From Bacteroides sp. CAG:709 (GTDB taxonomy: Bacteria; Bacteroidota; Bacteroidia; Bacteroidales; UBA932): DNA of 26,023 nt. Positions within the stretch are counted from its first letter, which is position 1. The number at the start of each line of letters is the position of its first letter. The position numbers and the translations under genes are program-made. The stretch lies in contig FR882184.1 of the NCBI GenBank assembly GCA_000434935.1, positions 1,286 to 27,308 of the forward strand, in the 5' to 3' direction. Shown here piece after piece: positions 15,846 to 25,645 of the stretch. A model generated the notes under the pieces. That model was not told where the DNA came from, did no database searches, and saw only the letters and a program-made list of their open reading frames with translations.

Positions 15846-17135
15846 TTACCGGAAAGTATATCTCAGACCGAAACTCAAACTGAAATCAGTGGGCTTGTCA
15901 GAATAGATGGTGCGCACCTTGGAATTATTGCTGAAATGGTGGCTGACACCCGGCTCCATGTAGAGACCCAGCTGCGGCAAGATATTTACCTGAATGCCGG
16001 CAGCACCGTTTACTGACCACTGCAATCCTTTCTGTTTCAGGGTTATAGATGAAGAACCATGATACTTGCCGTCAAGATACTCATCCGTCTTCAATGAACC
16101 CCTTACGCATTTTTCCATGAGACCGCCGGCAGTTATATATGCATTGAAATACCTGGAAGAGAAGATGTTGAACGAAAGATTCAGCGGAATGCCAAGATAA
16201 TGCATGCTTTGGACACCCTTGCTCCAGCCGCTCACGGCACCCTCCTTACCTGTTTTCAAATCAGACGACAAGAACGAATAAGTGAGGCCGGACTCGATGC
16301 CGAGAAATTTATTGAAATCGTATCTTATTGATGCTCCGATTTTTACAGGCATCTTGTGTGAATATTCCGTAGTTACCTCCGGCTGGTTGTAGACGATGAC
16401 GCCGGCCGCGCTCTCAACCCTTCTGTCAACCCAGTCCGCACTCGACACGCCGCAATCCAACGGGTTCGCCCCTAGCGCAGCCGCAGTCGGTCTGCTGCTC
16501 AATGAAGATGCTGAACCGGAACCGTTTACGGACAATCCTGCCGCGAGCTTGCCGCCACGTTTTGTCCTCTGCAACTCAGGCTCCGCCAAAACCCACTTCC
16601 ACGCATCAGCGAATCTGCCGCCGTCATCCTCCGGCTCAATGTCCTCTTCCGTGTCAGGCTCAATGTTGCCCTCAATTTCATTCTTCTCGCTGGTCTCAGC
16701 TGTCACCCCGACGACCTCACCAAACGGCTCCTCGGCAACCTCATCGGACGACTCACCGGAAAAATCTCCAGACACCGCCATGCCACGGAAATCCCTCACC
16801 TCAGTCTCCACATAATGCCTCGTCTGACTGACCTCGGGAACACTCGTAATATCATTGTCCTGAACAACTTGCGCCGAAACGACAGGCTCCTGCCCGACCT
16901 TTACCGCCTCTGCCGTCATTGTTGCCGGAACATCCTCTTTCGCGTTGAAAATAAGCATTGCACCGAACAATGCCGCCGCTGCGACTGCGGAACTGGCGAG
17001 AAGCCACAATGGAACTGCGCGGCGCTTGTTTCCGTTGAGACCGGCCGCAGCACTGATGCCCGCCCACACGCTGTCCGAAGGCTGCTCCGAGTAGCCCTCC
17101 ATCTTGTTTTTCAGTTTATTTGTCCAGTCCATCAT
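15846..17135 (-). CDS. Membrane-anchored protein with acidic linker and C-terminal outer-membrane beta-barrel domain
   Basis: A 429-aa protein. A short N-terminal part (MMDWTNKLKNKMEGYSEQPS) resembles the start of Bacteroidota proteins encoded after ECF sigma factors. One transmembrane helix is at about 40-63 (VPLWLLASSAVAAAALFGAM). A Glu/Asp-rich linker follows to about 190, then a spacer, then a PorT/OMP_b-brl-like barrel from about 265 to 429 (KIGASIRYDFNKFLGIESGL at its start, FSLSFGLRYTFR at its end). It overlaps the sigma factor gene by 4 nt (ATGA), so the two are translated together. By position it may hold or release the sigma factor (anti-sigma role), but no zinc-finger motif is seen. 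Carrying an inner-membrane helix and a barrel in one chain is topologically odd. Confidence 0.75.
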   Translation of the reverse strand: MMDWTNKLKNKMEGYSEQPSDSVWAGISAAAGLNGNKRRAVPLWLLASSAVAAAALFGAMLIFNAKEDVPATMTAEAVKVGQEPVVSAQVVQDNDITSVPEVSQTRHYVETEVRDFRGMAVSGDFSGESSDEVAEEPFGEVVGVTAETSEKNEIEGNIEPDTEEDIEPEDDGGRFADAWKWVLAEPELQRTKRGGKLAAGLSVNGSGSASSLSSRPTAAALGANPLDCGVSSADWVDRRVESAAGVIVYNQPEVTTEYSHKMPVKIGASIRYDFNKFLGIESGLTYSFLSSDLKTGKEGAVSGWSKGVQSMHYLGIPLNLSFNIFSSRYFNAYITAGGLMEKCVRGSLKTDEYLDGKYHGSSSITLKQKGLQWSVNGAAGIQVNILPQLGLYMEPGVSHHFSNNSKVRTIYSDKPTDFSLSFGLRYTFR

Positions 17136-17704
17136 TGGTGCTGCTTTACATAATCATTGATTTTCTTCGCCAGAATCTTTCTGGCCCTGTGGAACTGGGA
17201 AGCTGAAGTGCTTTCCGTGATGCCCAGCAGGTCCGCTATTTCCTTGTGCGGTTTTTCCTCGAAAACCACCAGGTTGAATATTGTGCGGTAACCGTCCGGG
17301 AGCTCCTGTATCATCTTCTGTATCACCTCCGGAGGAACCGACTCCACTTCTGGATCATCGTCTTCGTCCGTCATGTCAGGAAGCCGGTCCCCGTAATCTA
17401 TGAAACTGCTCTTTTTCTGCTTCCGGAGATATTGCAACGCCTCATTTACCGTGATTCTGCTCATCCATGCCTTCAGGGAACCATTGCCCTTCCAGGTGAA
17501 AGAACCTATTGAAGAAAGTATCTTGAGGAAACTGTCCTGGAGAACATCCTCAGCGGCGGCATGGTCGGCTATGTATCTGGAACACAACGCCAAAAGATAC
17601 CCGGACGACTCATCGTACAGCTTCTTCACAGCTGCATTGCTGCCATTCCGGATATCCTCTGCAATCTGCTTTTCAGAATATTTGCCGAGTCCAAACAATT
17701 TCAT
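17132..17704 (-). CDS. ECF-type RNA polymerase sigma factor
   Basis: A 190-aa sigma-70 family protein of ECF architecture. Region 2 is at about 25-95 (AAAEDVLQDSFLKILSSIGS, then WMSRITVNEALQYLRKQKKS) and region 4 at about 128-182 (ELPDGYRTIFNLVVFEEKPH, EIADLLGITESTSASQFHRA with the DNA-recognition helix). It directs RNA polymerase to a small set of envelope-related promoters, by family. An acidic linker, DMTDEDDDPEVESVPPE, separates the two regions. It begins 32 nt after the NigD-like gene stop and overlaps the barrel-protein gene by 4 nt, so the three genes probably form one transcript. Confidence 0.92.
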   Translation of the reverse strand: MKLFGLGKYSEKQIAEDIRNGSNAAVKKLYDESSGYLLALCSRYIADHAAAEDVLQDSFLKILSSIGSFTWKGNGSLKAWMSRITVNEALQYLRKQKKSSFIDYGDRLPDMTDEDDDPEVESVPPEVIQKMIQELPDGYRTIFNLVVFEEKPHKEIADLLGITESTSASQFHRARKILAKKINDYVKQHQ

Positions 17705-17736
17705 GCCCCATCACGCTGCAATTCTTCTGCCAGAAA

Positions 17737-18429
17737 TTATTTGCCGTCTCCGGGGCGGGTCTTGTAATTGAACTCGATGGTCTTGGTCTTGCCTGAAGGA
17801 GCATTGTACCTGACTTTCAGCTTCACTGTCTTGCCCTCAGTATCAGGAAGTTGGTTCAATCTGAAAGCGACGTATGCCTCTGTCGGAACCTCCTTGATGT
17901 CGCCATGGTCGTTGTGCCTGAACTCTACCACATACGGATCGGACGGGTCCACGCCTGTGACCAGATTCACCTCGTGCTGAATGTAATTGAACCTGCTCCA
18001 CAATGCCCTGAATCTCAAGGTCAGATAGCCGTCTTCGCATACGGTAGGGAAGGCGTCAATGATTTCCACCGGATCGCTGCCATATTTCTCGGCATCTTTC
18101 TCCGCGCCCTCTGAAGCTACAGTCTGTTTGGTAAGCAATGCCTTGAGCCAGAGAACGTTGCCGATCTGCACTCCATTGGACTCGCTTTCCAACTTATAGT
18201 TCGTGAATGCACGTACTTCCTTGTCACCATACGGTGATTTGGTCATGTTGGAAGGATAAATAACAGTTTTGTCATCCAATTGAAGATAAAACTTGTCGCC
18301 GTCCGGCTTGACCGTAACTACGGCGTTCGGTATCAAATCTTCGTATGAAAATCCGTCATCCTTCGTGCATGACTGCATTGATACTGCTGCGCCCAATACT
18401 GCAGCAAAGATAATTCTACTTGTTTTCAT
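17737..18429 (-). CDS. NigD-like lipoprotein
   Basis: A 230-aa lipoprotein. The signal peptide MKTSRIIFAAVLGAAVSMQS ends with C21 (MQSCTKDD), giving lipidation there. The N-terminal beta domain starts YEDLIPNAVVTVKPDGDKFY, and the C-terminal immunoglobulin-like domain contains TEAYVAFRLNQLPDTEGKTV and KTKTIEFNYKTRP. This is the two-domain layout of the NigD family described in Bacteroidetes, whose biochemical role is unknown to me. The start at 18429 is chosen over an upstream ATG at 18483 because only 18429 puts the signal peptide at the N-terminus. First gene of the NigD-sigma-barrel cluster and divergent from the TPR gene. Confidence 0.85.
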   Translation of the reverse strand: MKTSRIIFAAVLGAAVSMQSCTKDDGFSYEDLIPNAVVTVKPDGDKFYLQLDDKTVIYPSNMTKSPYGDKEVRAFTNYKLESESNGVQIGNVLWLKALLTKQTVASEGAEKDAEKYGSDPVEIIDAFPTVCEDGYLTLRFRALWSRFNYIQHEVNLVTGVDPSDPYVVEFRHNDHGDIKEVPTEAYVAFRLNQLPDTEGKTVKLKVRYNAPSGKTKTIEFNYKTRPGDGK

Positions 18430-18516
18430 ATCGTTTACTTTTAATTGCCATACTATAAATGCAGTCTGGCGAAAACATTGCATTATGCCATGCGAAAAAA
18501 AATTCGTAATTTTACG

Positions 18517-18524
18517 TGTTTTTG
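18517..18524 (+). promoter_or_regulatory. Candidate -7 box of the TPR-barrel(-gyrB) unit
   Basis: TGTTTTTG is one mismatch from TAnnTTTG and lies 16 nt before the ATG at 18541, a spacing similar to guaB here. No TTG is seen at -33, so the call is tentative. Confidence 0.4.
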
Positions 18525-18540
18525 GTAATTGGACATAATT

Positions 18541-21500
18541 ATGAATAAAAAGAATATTGCGTTATCATTTGCCGCTGCCCTTTTATCGGCGACATCTCTC
18601 TGCGCAGCAGGCGGGACGAATGCGGTTTCAGGCAATGTCTCTGAGGCGTATGAGATTTCACAGACGAAAAAGTCACAGCTGAAATATGCCCGGGAACTGC
18701 TTGAGCACGGCATGTATGCCGAAGCGCGGAAAATCTTCTCGGAGTATCCTGCCGATCCTGTCGCGGGCGGTTATGCGCTCATGTGCGATGTCAAGATGAA
18801 ATCCAACGGCTATGAGACCAAACTCGCGAAATATATTTCAATGTTTCCGTATTCCGGACTCGTTCCGCAGCTCCGATATGAATATGCATTGAACCTCTTC
18901 GATGAAGCCGACTACAAAGCAGCTTCGGCGGAATTTGCATCTGTCAATCTTTCAGGACTTTACAGGAACCAGCTTGCGGCATACACATTCAAGAAGGCAT
19001 ACTCGGATTTCGAGATCGGCCATGAAGAAGCCGCATTGCAGGGCTTTATGAAAGTGTCCGGAATGAAGAAAAACGACTACCAGGCACCGGCCGCTTATTC
19101 CATTGCATATATATGGTACGAATGGGAGAATTTCAGCGAAGCCATGAATTGGTTCGAAAAGTCTGAAAAGGACCCTCGTTTTGCCGACGTCTCTTCCTAT
19201 TATATAATGGAGTGCCGTTTCATGAACAAGGACTACCGTTATGTAACCGACAATGCTGCCAAGATGTATGCTTCCGTGCCGGAAGAACGTCGCCCGCACC
19301 TTGCCCGCATAATCTCGGAATCCTATCTGGTACAGGGAGATGCGGAATCCGCGAAGAAGTACTATGACAGGACCGACGTGGTAGCGGGAAAGACCAGGAA
19401 GGACTATTTCTATGCAGGTTCTTTGTTGTATGCATTGGAAGATTTCAAGGGCGCTGTCGACAATTACAGCCTTATGACCGACCGCACCGACTCTCTCGGC
19501 CAAATCGCCAACTACCAGATGGGTTACAGCTATATCCGGACCAAGAACAAGGTTGCGGCAATGCAGGCCTTCAAGGACGCCTCAGCCGGCAGCTATGACA
19601 AAGCAATTCAGGAAGATGCGTATTTCAATTACGCCAAACTGGCATTTGACCTGAACAATGACCCGTCCGTGTTCGACAGCTACATCAGCACATATCCGAG
19701 CAAGGCCAAAGGAGACAAGATTTACAGCTATATCGCCCTTGCAGCATTGTATAACCATGATTATGCCGGTGCGGTAGAAGCTTACGACAAGATAGACGTC
19801 CTGGATGAGGACATGAAGAACAACTACATCAAGGCCAACTATCTGCGTGCTGACCAGCTCATTGAAGCAGGCTCATATCGGAAGGCGGTGCCGTGCCTGA
19901 AGGCGGCTGCGTATTATTCCGACAAGCGTTCTGCCTTCAACCAGCTCTCCCGTTACTGGCTCGCCGAAAGCTTATACAGGTCCGACGACTATGCCGGAGC
20001 GGCGGAAGGATATAAGGTATTGTACAATGCATCAGCACTTTACGGCCGTCAGGAAGGCGGACTTCTCCCTTATGACGTGGCATATTGCTACTATAAATCG
20101 GGAGATTATGCGAGTGCGGAGAAATGGTTCGACATCTATCTCCAATCCGGAGACAAGAAAGGACGCAGGGACGCATTGACCAGAAAAGGAGATACCTATT
20201 TTATCCGCAAGGACTATCCTGCGGCGATCAAGTCTTACGAAACCGTCATCGCGGAATATCCTCAGTTGGATGACCTTTATCCATATTACCAGGCCGGACT
20301 CTCTTATGCATTGACAGACAAGCAGAAAGAAGAAGCGGAGCTGCTTGCGGCGACATTGTCGGCGCCGGTTTCGGCCGCATTCTGGTGCGAGACGGAATAT
20401 GAACTCGGACGCGCTTACATGCATATCGGCAGCAATGCGCAGGCCTCGCAGGTTTTCGCGCGTATCGCAGATGAGGGCCGCGACTCGACTTACCGCGCCC
20501 GCGCGCTTATCGGCCTGGGCATGATTTCGGCCAATGAATCCCAATACGACCAGGCATTGGGCTATTATAAGAAAGTGGTTTCGGAAATGCCGACTTCGGA
20601 GTATTCGGAGGATGCCCTGCGTGCCATCGAGGCCATTTACCAGACACGTCAGGAACCGGAACAATATTTCGCTTACCTCAAGACATTGTCCGGAAAACAG
20701 GCGTCTGAAGAGGATAGGGAAAGCATTTTCTTCAATGCCGCCGAGCAGATTTTCCTGGCGGAGAACTATCAGAAAGCCATTACCTCGTTGCAGGCATACA
20801 TTGACGAATATCCTCAGGGTACTGATGTGAACCTGGCGGAATTCTATATGGCTGAATCATATAAGAACATCGGAAAGAAGGAGCAGGCATGTGACTGGTA
20901 CAGGAAGGTGATTGAAAGCGGCGAGGGATCTTTCGTCGAGGCTTCTTCACTGAATTTCGCGAAGCTGTCATATAGCCTGGAGCGTTACAAGGACGCGTAT
21001 GCAGGGTATGAATCGCTGCTTGCCAATGCCAAGATCGAGAAAAACAAGCATACTGCCATCGTCGGAATGATGAATTCCGCATATTCGGGAAAAGACTGGC
21101 AGTCAGCCATTTCCAGTGCTGCGCAGGTGGCAGCCGACAATCGCAGCGACAAGGATGACGTCCGCAGGGCCAAATATGTGGAAGCCAAGTCATTGCTTGC
21201 CACGAGCCAGCGTGGGAAGGCATTCAAGATACTCAAGTCACTTTCCTCTGAAACTGCTACGCCGGAGGGCGCCGAGGCTGCATACCTCATAATCCAGGAC
21301 AGCTATGACCAGGGCAAGTTCGAGGAAGTGGAGACATTGGTATATAAACTCTCGGATTCCGGTACGAACCAGACATATTGGCTTGCGAAGGCGTTCATTG
21401 CGCTTGGTGACTCATTCGCCGAGAGGGGCGAGATGAAGCAGGCGAAGGCCACATTCGAGAGCATCCGCGACGGCTATACGCCTGAAGGAAAGGCTGACGA

Positions 21501-21555
21501 GGTTCTTGACAATGTGAACATGCGTCTGCGCAAAATCGAGGAAAGGGGAGAGTAA
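18541..21555 (+). CDS. Large periplasmic tetratricopeptide-repeat protein
   Basis: A 1004-aa protein with a Sec signal peptide (MNKKNIALSFAAALLSATSL, cleavage near CAAG). The rest is almost entirely TPR helices: repeated A-x-x-x-Y/F-x-x-A/V units such as YARELLEHGMYAEARKIFSE, AYSIAYIWYEWENFSEAMNW, DVAYCYYKSGDYASAEKWFD and AYLIIQDSYDQGKFEEVETL, about 20 or more copies. TPR arrays are protein-binding scaffolds; similar proteins in Bacteroidota help outer-membrane processes, but no partner is named by the sequence. The ATG at 18541 is preferred over a TTG at 18529 because it starts the signal peptide. A 16-nt gap leads to the barrel gene, implying one unit. Confidence 0.85.
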   Translation: MNKKNIALSFAAALLSATSLCAAGGTNAVSGNVSEAYEISQTKKSQLKYARELLEHGMYAEARKIFSEYPADPVAGGYALMCDVKMKSNGYETKLAKYISMFPYSGLVPQLRYEYALNLFDEADYKAASAEFASVNLSGLYRNQLAAYTFKKAYSDFEIGHEEAALQGFMKVSGMKKNDYQAPAAYSIAYIWYEWENFSEAMNWFEKSEKDPRFADVSSYYIMECRFMNKDYRYVTDNAAKMYASVPEERRPHLARIISESYLVQGDAESAKKYYDRTDVVAGKTRKDYFYAGSLLYALEDFKGAVDNYSLMTDRTDSLGQIANYQMGYSYIRTKNKVAAMQAFKDASAGSYDKAIQEDAYFNYAKLAFDLNNDPSVFDSYISTYPSKAKGDKIYSYIALAALYNHDYAGAVEAYDKIDVLDEDMKNNYIKANYLRADQLIEAGSYRKAVPCLKAAAYYSDKRSAFNQLSRYWLAESLYRSDDYAGAAEGYKVLYNASALYGRQEGGLLPYDVAYCYYKSGDYASAEKWFDIYLQSGDKKGRRDALTRKGDTYFIRKDYPAAIKSYETVIAEYPQLDDLYPYYQAGLSYALTDKQKEEAELLAATLSAPVSAAFWCETEYELGRAYMHIGSNAQASQVFARIADEGRDSTYRARALIGLGMISANESQYDQALGYYKKVVSEMPTSEYSEDALRAIEAIYQTRQEPEQYFAYLKTLSGKQASEEDRESIFFNAAEQIFLAENYQKAITSLQAYIDEYPQGTDVNLAEFYMAESYKNIGKKEQACDWYRKVIESGEGSFVEASSLNFAKLSYSLERYKDAYAGYESLLANAKIEKNKHTAIVGMMNSAYSGKDWQSAISSAAQVAADNRSDKDDVRRAKYVEAKSLLATSQRGKAFKILKSLSSETATPEGAEAAYLIIQDSYDQGKFEEVETLVYKLSDSGTNQTYWLAKAFIALGDSFAERGEMKQAKATFESIRDGYTPEGKADEVLDNVNMRLRKIEERGE

Positions 21556-21571
21556 TTTATTCTGAATCAAT

Positions 21572-23311
21572 ATGAAAAAGATATATCTTTCAGCAGTATT
21601 TTTCATTGCGTTGTCGGCCGGGGCACAGAACCTTAATCCGACAGTTTCGGTAACCAGGGATTACGAGGGGAAACTTATGGAGGTGCACAAGCCGTCCATG
21701 GCCATGTTCGTGCCGGATTCCCTGCACAGATTCGATCTGGATTTCGATTATTCCGTTTTCGCTAATCCGTACAATGGAGCATACGATTTCAAGCCATACG
21801 TGCTGGAAATGCGTCCGGATGCGGAACCGTATTCCGGCAGGAAATTGTATCTGAAGGCCGGTGCGGGGTATCAGCTCAGGCCAATGCTGGACTTCGTGTG
21901 GGAGCCGCAGCTGAAAACGCCGAAATTCAAGATGGATGTATATGCGTCGCATCATTCGTATATCGGTGATTATAAGAACATTGAGCTAAATTCTGACAAT
22001 AAGCTCGTGAGTATGGGCAATGCCGGTAATGGTTATGATATGTATTCCAATGCCGGAATAAACGGGCAGGCGGACTTGAATAAGGCGAAGTTGTCTTTCG
22101 ATGCTGGCTATGTAGGGATTCATACGAAATTCGGAGGCAATGCGACCGGTTACAATGCTGCTGAAGCCGGCTTTCGTGCAAAGTCGGAGAATGATGCCGA
22201 TACCTATTTCTATTACGATGTGGACTTTAGGTATCATGGTGCAAATCAGGGTATTGGCGATGGCGTTGCTGCGGGGGGCCGCTCGTTGAGAATGAATGAC
22301 ATAGACTTCAATGTGACTTTGGGGCCTGTGATGCATCAGTATCATAGCATCGTGGCGGATTTCGGCGTGGGGCTGTCATATTACCGCGGGGCGTTGGCGA
22401 CCGATGTCGGTACCGCTTACATTACTCCGAAATATGTGCTGAACAAGAACCGCTGGCGCCTCCATGCCGGACCGAAATTCAGTTTCAATATCAGTGACAG
22501 GGATGGTGCGGATGCGCTCAATACCAATAAAGGTATTCTCATTTATCCGGATGTCTATATCGGATTCGAGGCGGTGCGGAACTATATGAACCTGTATTTC
22601 AAGGCTGAGGGCGGCGATTACAGGAATCCGTACAAGGACATGAAGGAGAAGTTTCATTTCATGCTTCCGTATTCCAAGATGTCCAATAATTCAGTGATGC
22701 AAGCTGATTTCGCGCTCGGTTTCAACGGCAATATCTGCAGCCGTTTCCGTTATGATGTCCGTGCCGGTTTCAGAAGTTTCGAGGCTATGCCGTTCGATGT
22801 CGTGGTGGGAGATACGTCTTATAGCCCACATCAGTATTCGACTTGGTGGGATTATTATGACGGTACTGCCGTGTACTCGGAAATCCGACTTCAGTGGGAG
22901 TCGAAGGACTTCGTCCTGGATTCCAGATTCAGTGTCAATGATACCAGATTGAAGAATCGTAAAAATGTGGATTATCTGTGTTTCGAGCCGGCAAAATTCA
23001 GTGGGTTCGTTTCCGGAAAATATAATTGGAAAAAGAGGATTTTCGCCGGTATTTCGGCGGAGTTCGCTTCAAAGCGTGACGGAAGAATGACGCTGATATA
23101 TAAAGATGCTGCCGGTATGCCCGATATTACTTTCTCTGCTGCGCGCATACCTGGCTGGATGAATCTCGGCGTTTATGCGGAGTTCGCATTTACCAGAAAA
23201 TTGTCGTTCTGGCTTCGCGGTGACAACTTGCTCAATGCAGATATCCAGCGCGTTCCGCTATATACCGAAGGCGGAATCGGCGCCACCGTCGGAATTTGCC
23301 TGAATCTATAA
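21572..23311 (+). CDS. Outer-membrane beta-barrel protein (TonB-receptor-like, no plug domain)
   Basis: A 579-aa exported protein with signal peptide MKKIYLSAVFFIALSAGAQ. Long alternating beta-strands rich in Tyr/Phe/Gly appear throughout, for example GRKLYLKAGAGYQLRPMLDF, KAKLSFDAGYVGIHTKFGGN and FAFTRKLSFWLRGDNLLNAD. The last strand runs GGIGATVGICLNL. There is no TonB box or N-terminal plug, so it is more like a large porin or channel, perhaps one working with the upstream TPR protein. It starts 16 nt after the TPR stop. The gyrB promoter begins inside its last codons. Confidence 0.75.
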   Translation: MKKIYLSAVFFIALSAGAQNLNPTVSVTRDYEGKLMEVHKPSMAMFVPDSLHRFDLDFDYSVFANPYNGAYDFKPYVLEMRPDAEPYSGRKLYLKAGAGYQLRPMLDFVWEPQLKTPKFKMDVYASHHSYIGDYKNIELNSDNKLVSMGNAGNGYDMYSNAGINGQADLNKAKLSFDAGYVGIHTKFGGNATGYNAAEAGFRAKSENDADTYFYYDVDFRYHGANQGIGDGVAAGGRSLRMNDIDFNVTLGPVMHQYHSIVADFGVGLSYYRGALATDVGTAYITPKYVLNKNRWRLHAGPKFSFNISDRDGADALNTNKGILIYPDVYIGFEAVRNYMNLYFKAEGGDYRNPYKDMKEKFHFMLPYSKMSNNSVMQADFALGFNGNICSRFRYDVRAGFRSFEAMPFDVVVGDTSYSPHQYSTWWDYYDGTAVYSEIRLQWESKDFVLDSRFSVNDTRLKNRKNVDYLCFEPAKFSGFVSGKYNWKKRIFAGISAEFASKRDGRMTLIYKDAAGMPDITFSAARIPGWMNLGVYAEFAFTRKLSFWLRGDNLLNADIQRVPLYTEGGIGATVGICLNL

Positions 23312-23326
23312 TTTTTATTATATTTG
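23296..23326 (+). promoter_or_regulatory. gyrB promoter
   Basis: TTG (23296-23298) and the perfect -7 box TATATTTG (23319-23326) are 20 nt apart, the same spacing as in the toxin-antitoxin promoter of this window. The predicted start near 23332 puts hairpin A, the partial gyrB copy, hairpin B and the true gyrB start on one transcript. No comparable -7 box is visible between the two copies. Confidence 0.8.
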
Positions 23327-23346
23327 TAGGCTTATATTTAGCTCCG

Positions 23347-23364
23347 GCAAGTTACCAAACTTGC
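23347..23364 (+). promoter_or_regulatory. Leader hairpin A (upstream copy)
   Basis: GCAAGTTACCAAACTTGC folds as a 7-bp stem with loop ACCA. It lies about 15 nt after the predicted transcription start and 33 nt before the ATG of the partial gyrB copy. Hairpin B is its counterpart at the same distance before the true gyrB start. Confidence 0.65.
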
Positions 23365-23495
23365 GAAAATTGAGAGATAACAATTAAATTTTTTAGGATG
23401 GAAGAGAATGATAAGATGCGCGAAGCCGAAGAACAGTATTCGGCGGGCAGTATCCAGGTCCTTGAAGGACTTGAGGCTGTAAGGAAAAGGCCATC
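23359..23495 (+). repeat. gyrB: 137-bp exact direct repeat, copy 1 (copy 2 at 23574-23710)
   Basis: Bases 23359-23495 and 23574-23710 are identical. The block holds the 3' half of the leader hairpin, the 5' leader, the start codon and the first 32 codons of gyrB plus two bases. Upstream of it the copies differ by three changes within the hairpin and then diverge completely. Downstream, copy 1 goes to unrelated sequence and copy 2 continues into gyrB. Confidence 0.95.
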
Positions 23496-23550
23496 GATAA
23501 CCCGTGCGCGGGCCATCGCACCTCCGGACAGGAGCCGACACCTGATGTAG
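23398..23550 (+). pseudogene. Truncated duplicate of the gyrB 5' end (50-codon ORF)
   Basis: It has the same start context as gyrB and an identical first 32 codons (ending AVRKRP); Ser33 is kept with a different third base. The frame then continues ITRARAIAPPDRSRHLM to TAG at 23548-23550. The GHKL motifs that make the ATPase begin only after this point, so no gyrase activity is possible. It could be an inert remnant or a translated leader peptide. The stop lies 62 nt before the real gyrB ATG. Confidence 0.75.
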
Positions 23551-23573
23551 GTTGCAACCCAGCAAGTCGCCAG
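23496..23573 (+). other. 78-bp structured stretch between the two gyrB 5' copies
   Basis: It contains in series GTGCG/CGCAC (23504-23508 with 23517-23521), CTCC/GGAG (23522-23525 with 23531-23534), ACCT/AGGT (23540-23543 with 23549-23552) or alternatively the palindrome GGTTGCAACC (23550-23559), and the left part of hairpin B. An 8-bp word GGCCATCG occurs across the left junction (23489-23496) and again at 23511-23518. No ribozyme or riboswitch family was recognised. Confidence 0.6.
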
Positions 23574-23579
23574 ACTTGC
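23562..23579 (+). promoter_or_regulatory. Leader hairpin B (in front of true gyrB)
   Basis: GCAAGTCGCCAGACTTGC folds as a 7-bp stem with loop GCCA. Compared with hairpin A the innermost pair is C-G instead of T-A, and the first loop base is G instead of A. Pairing is therefore kept although both stem bases changed. Confidence 0.65.
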
Positions 23580-23612
23580 GAAAATTGAGAGATAACAATT
23601 AAATTTTTTAGG

Positions 23613-25622
<2,010 letters not shown>

Positions 25623-25645
25623 AAATTTTCTAAAATCTAGACAAT

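Noticed and set aside
23504..23560. GTGCG at the start of the inserted stretch resembles the 5' end of a bacterial group II intron.
   Set aside because: Only five bases match, no domain V/VI or reverse transcriptase is present, and removing the stretch would not rejoin gyrB because the leader is duplicated.
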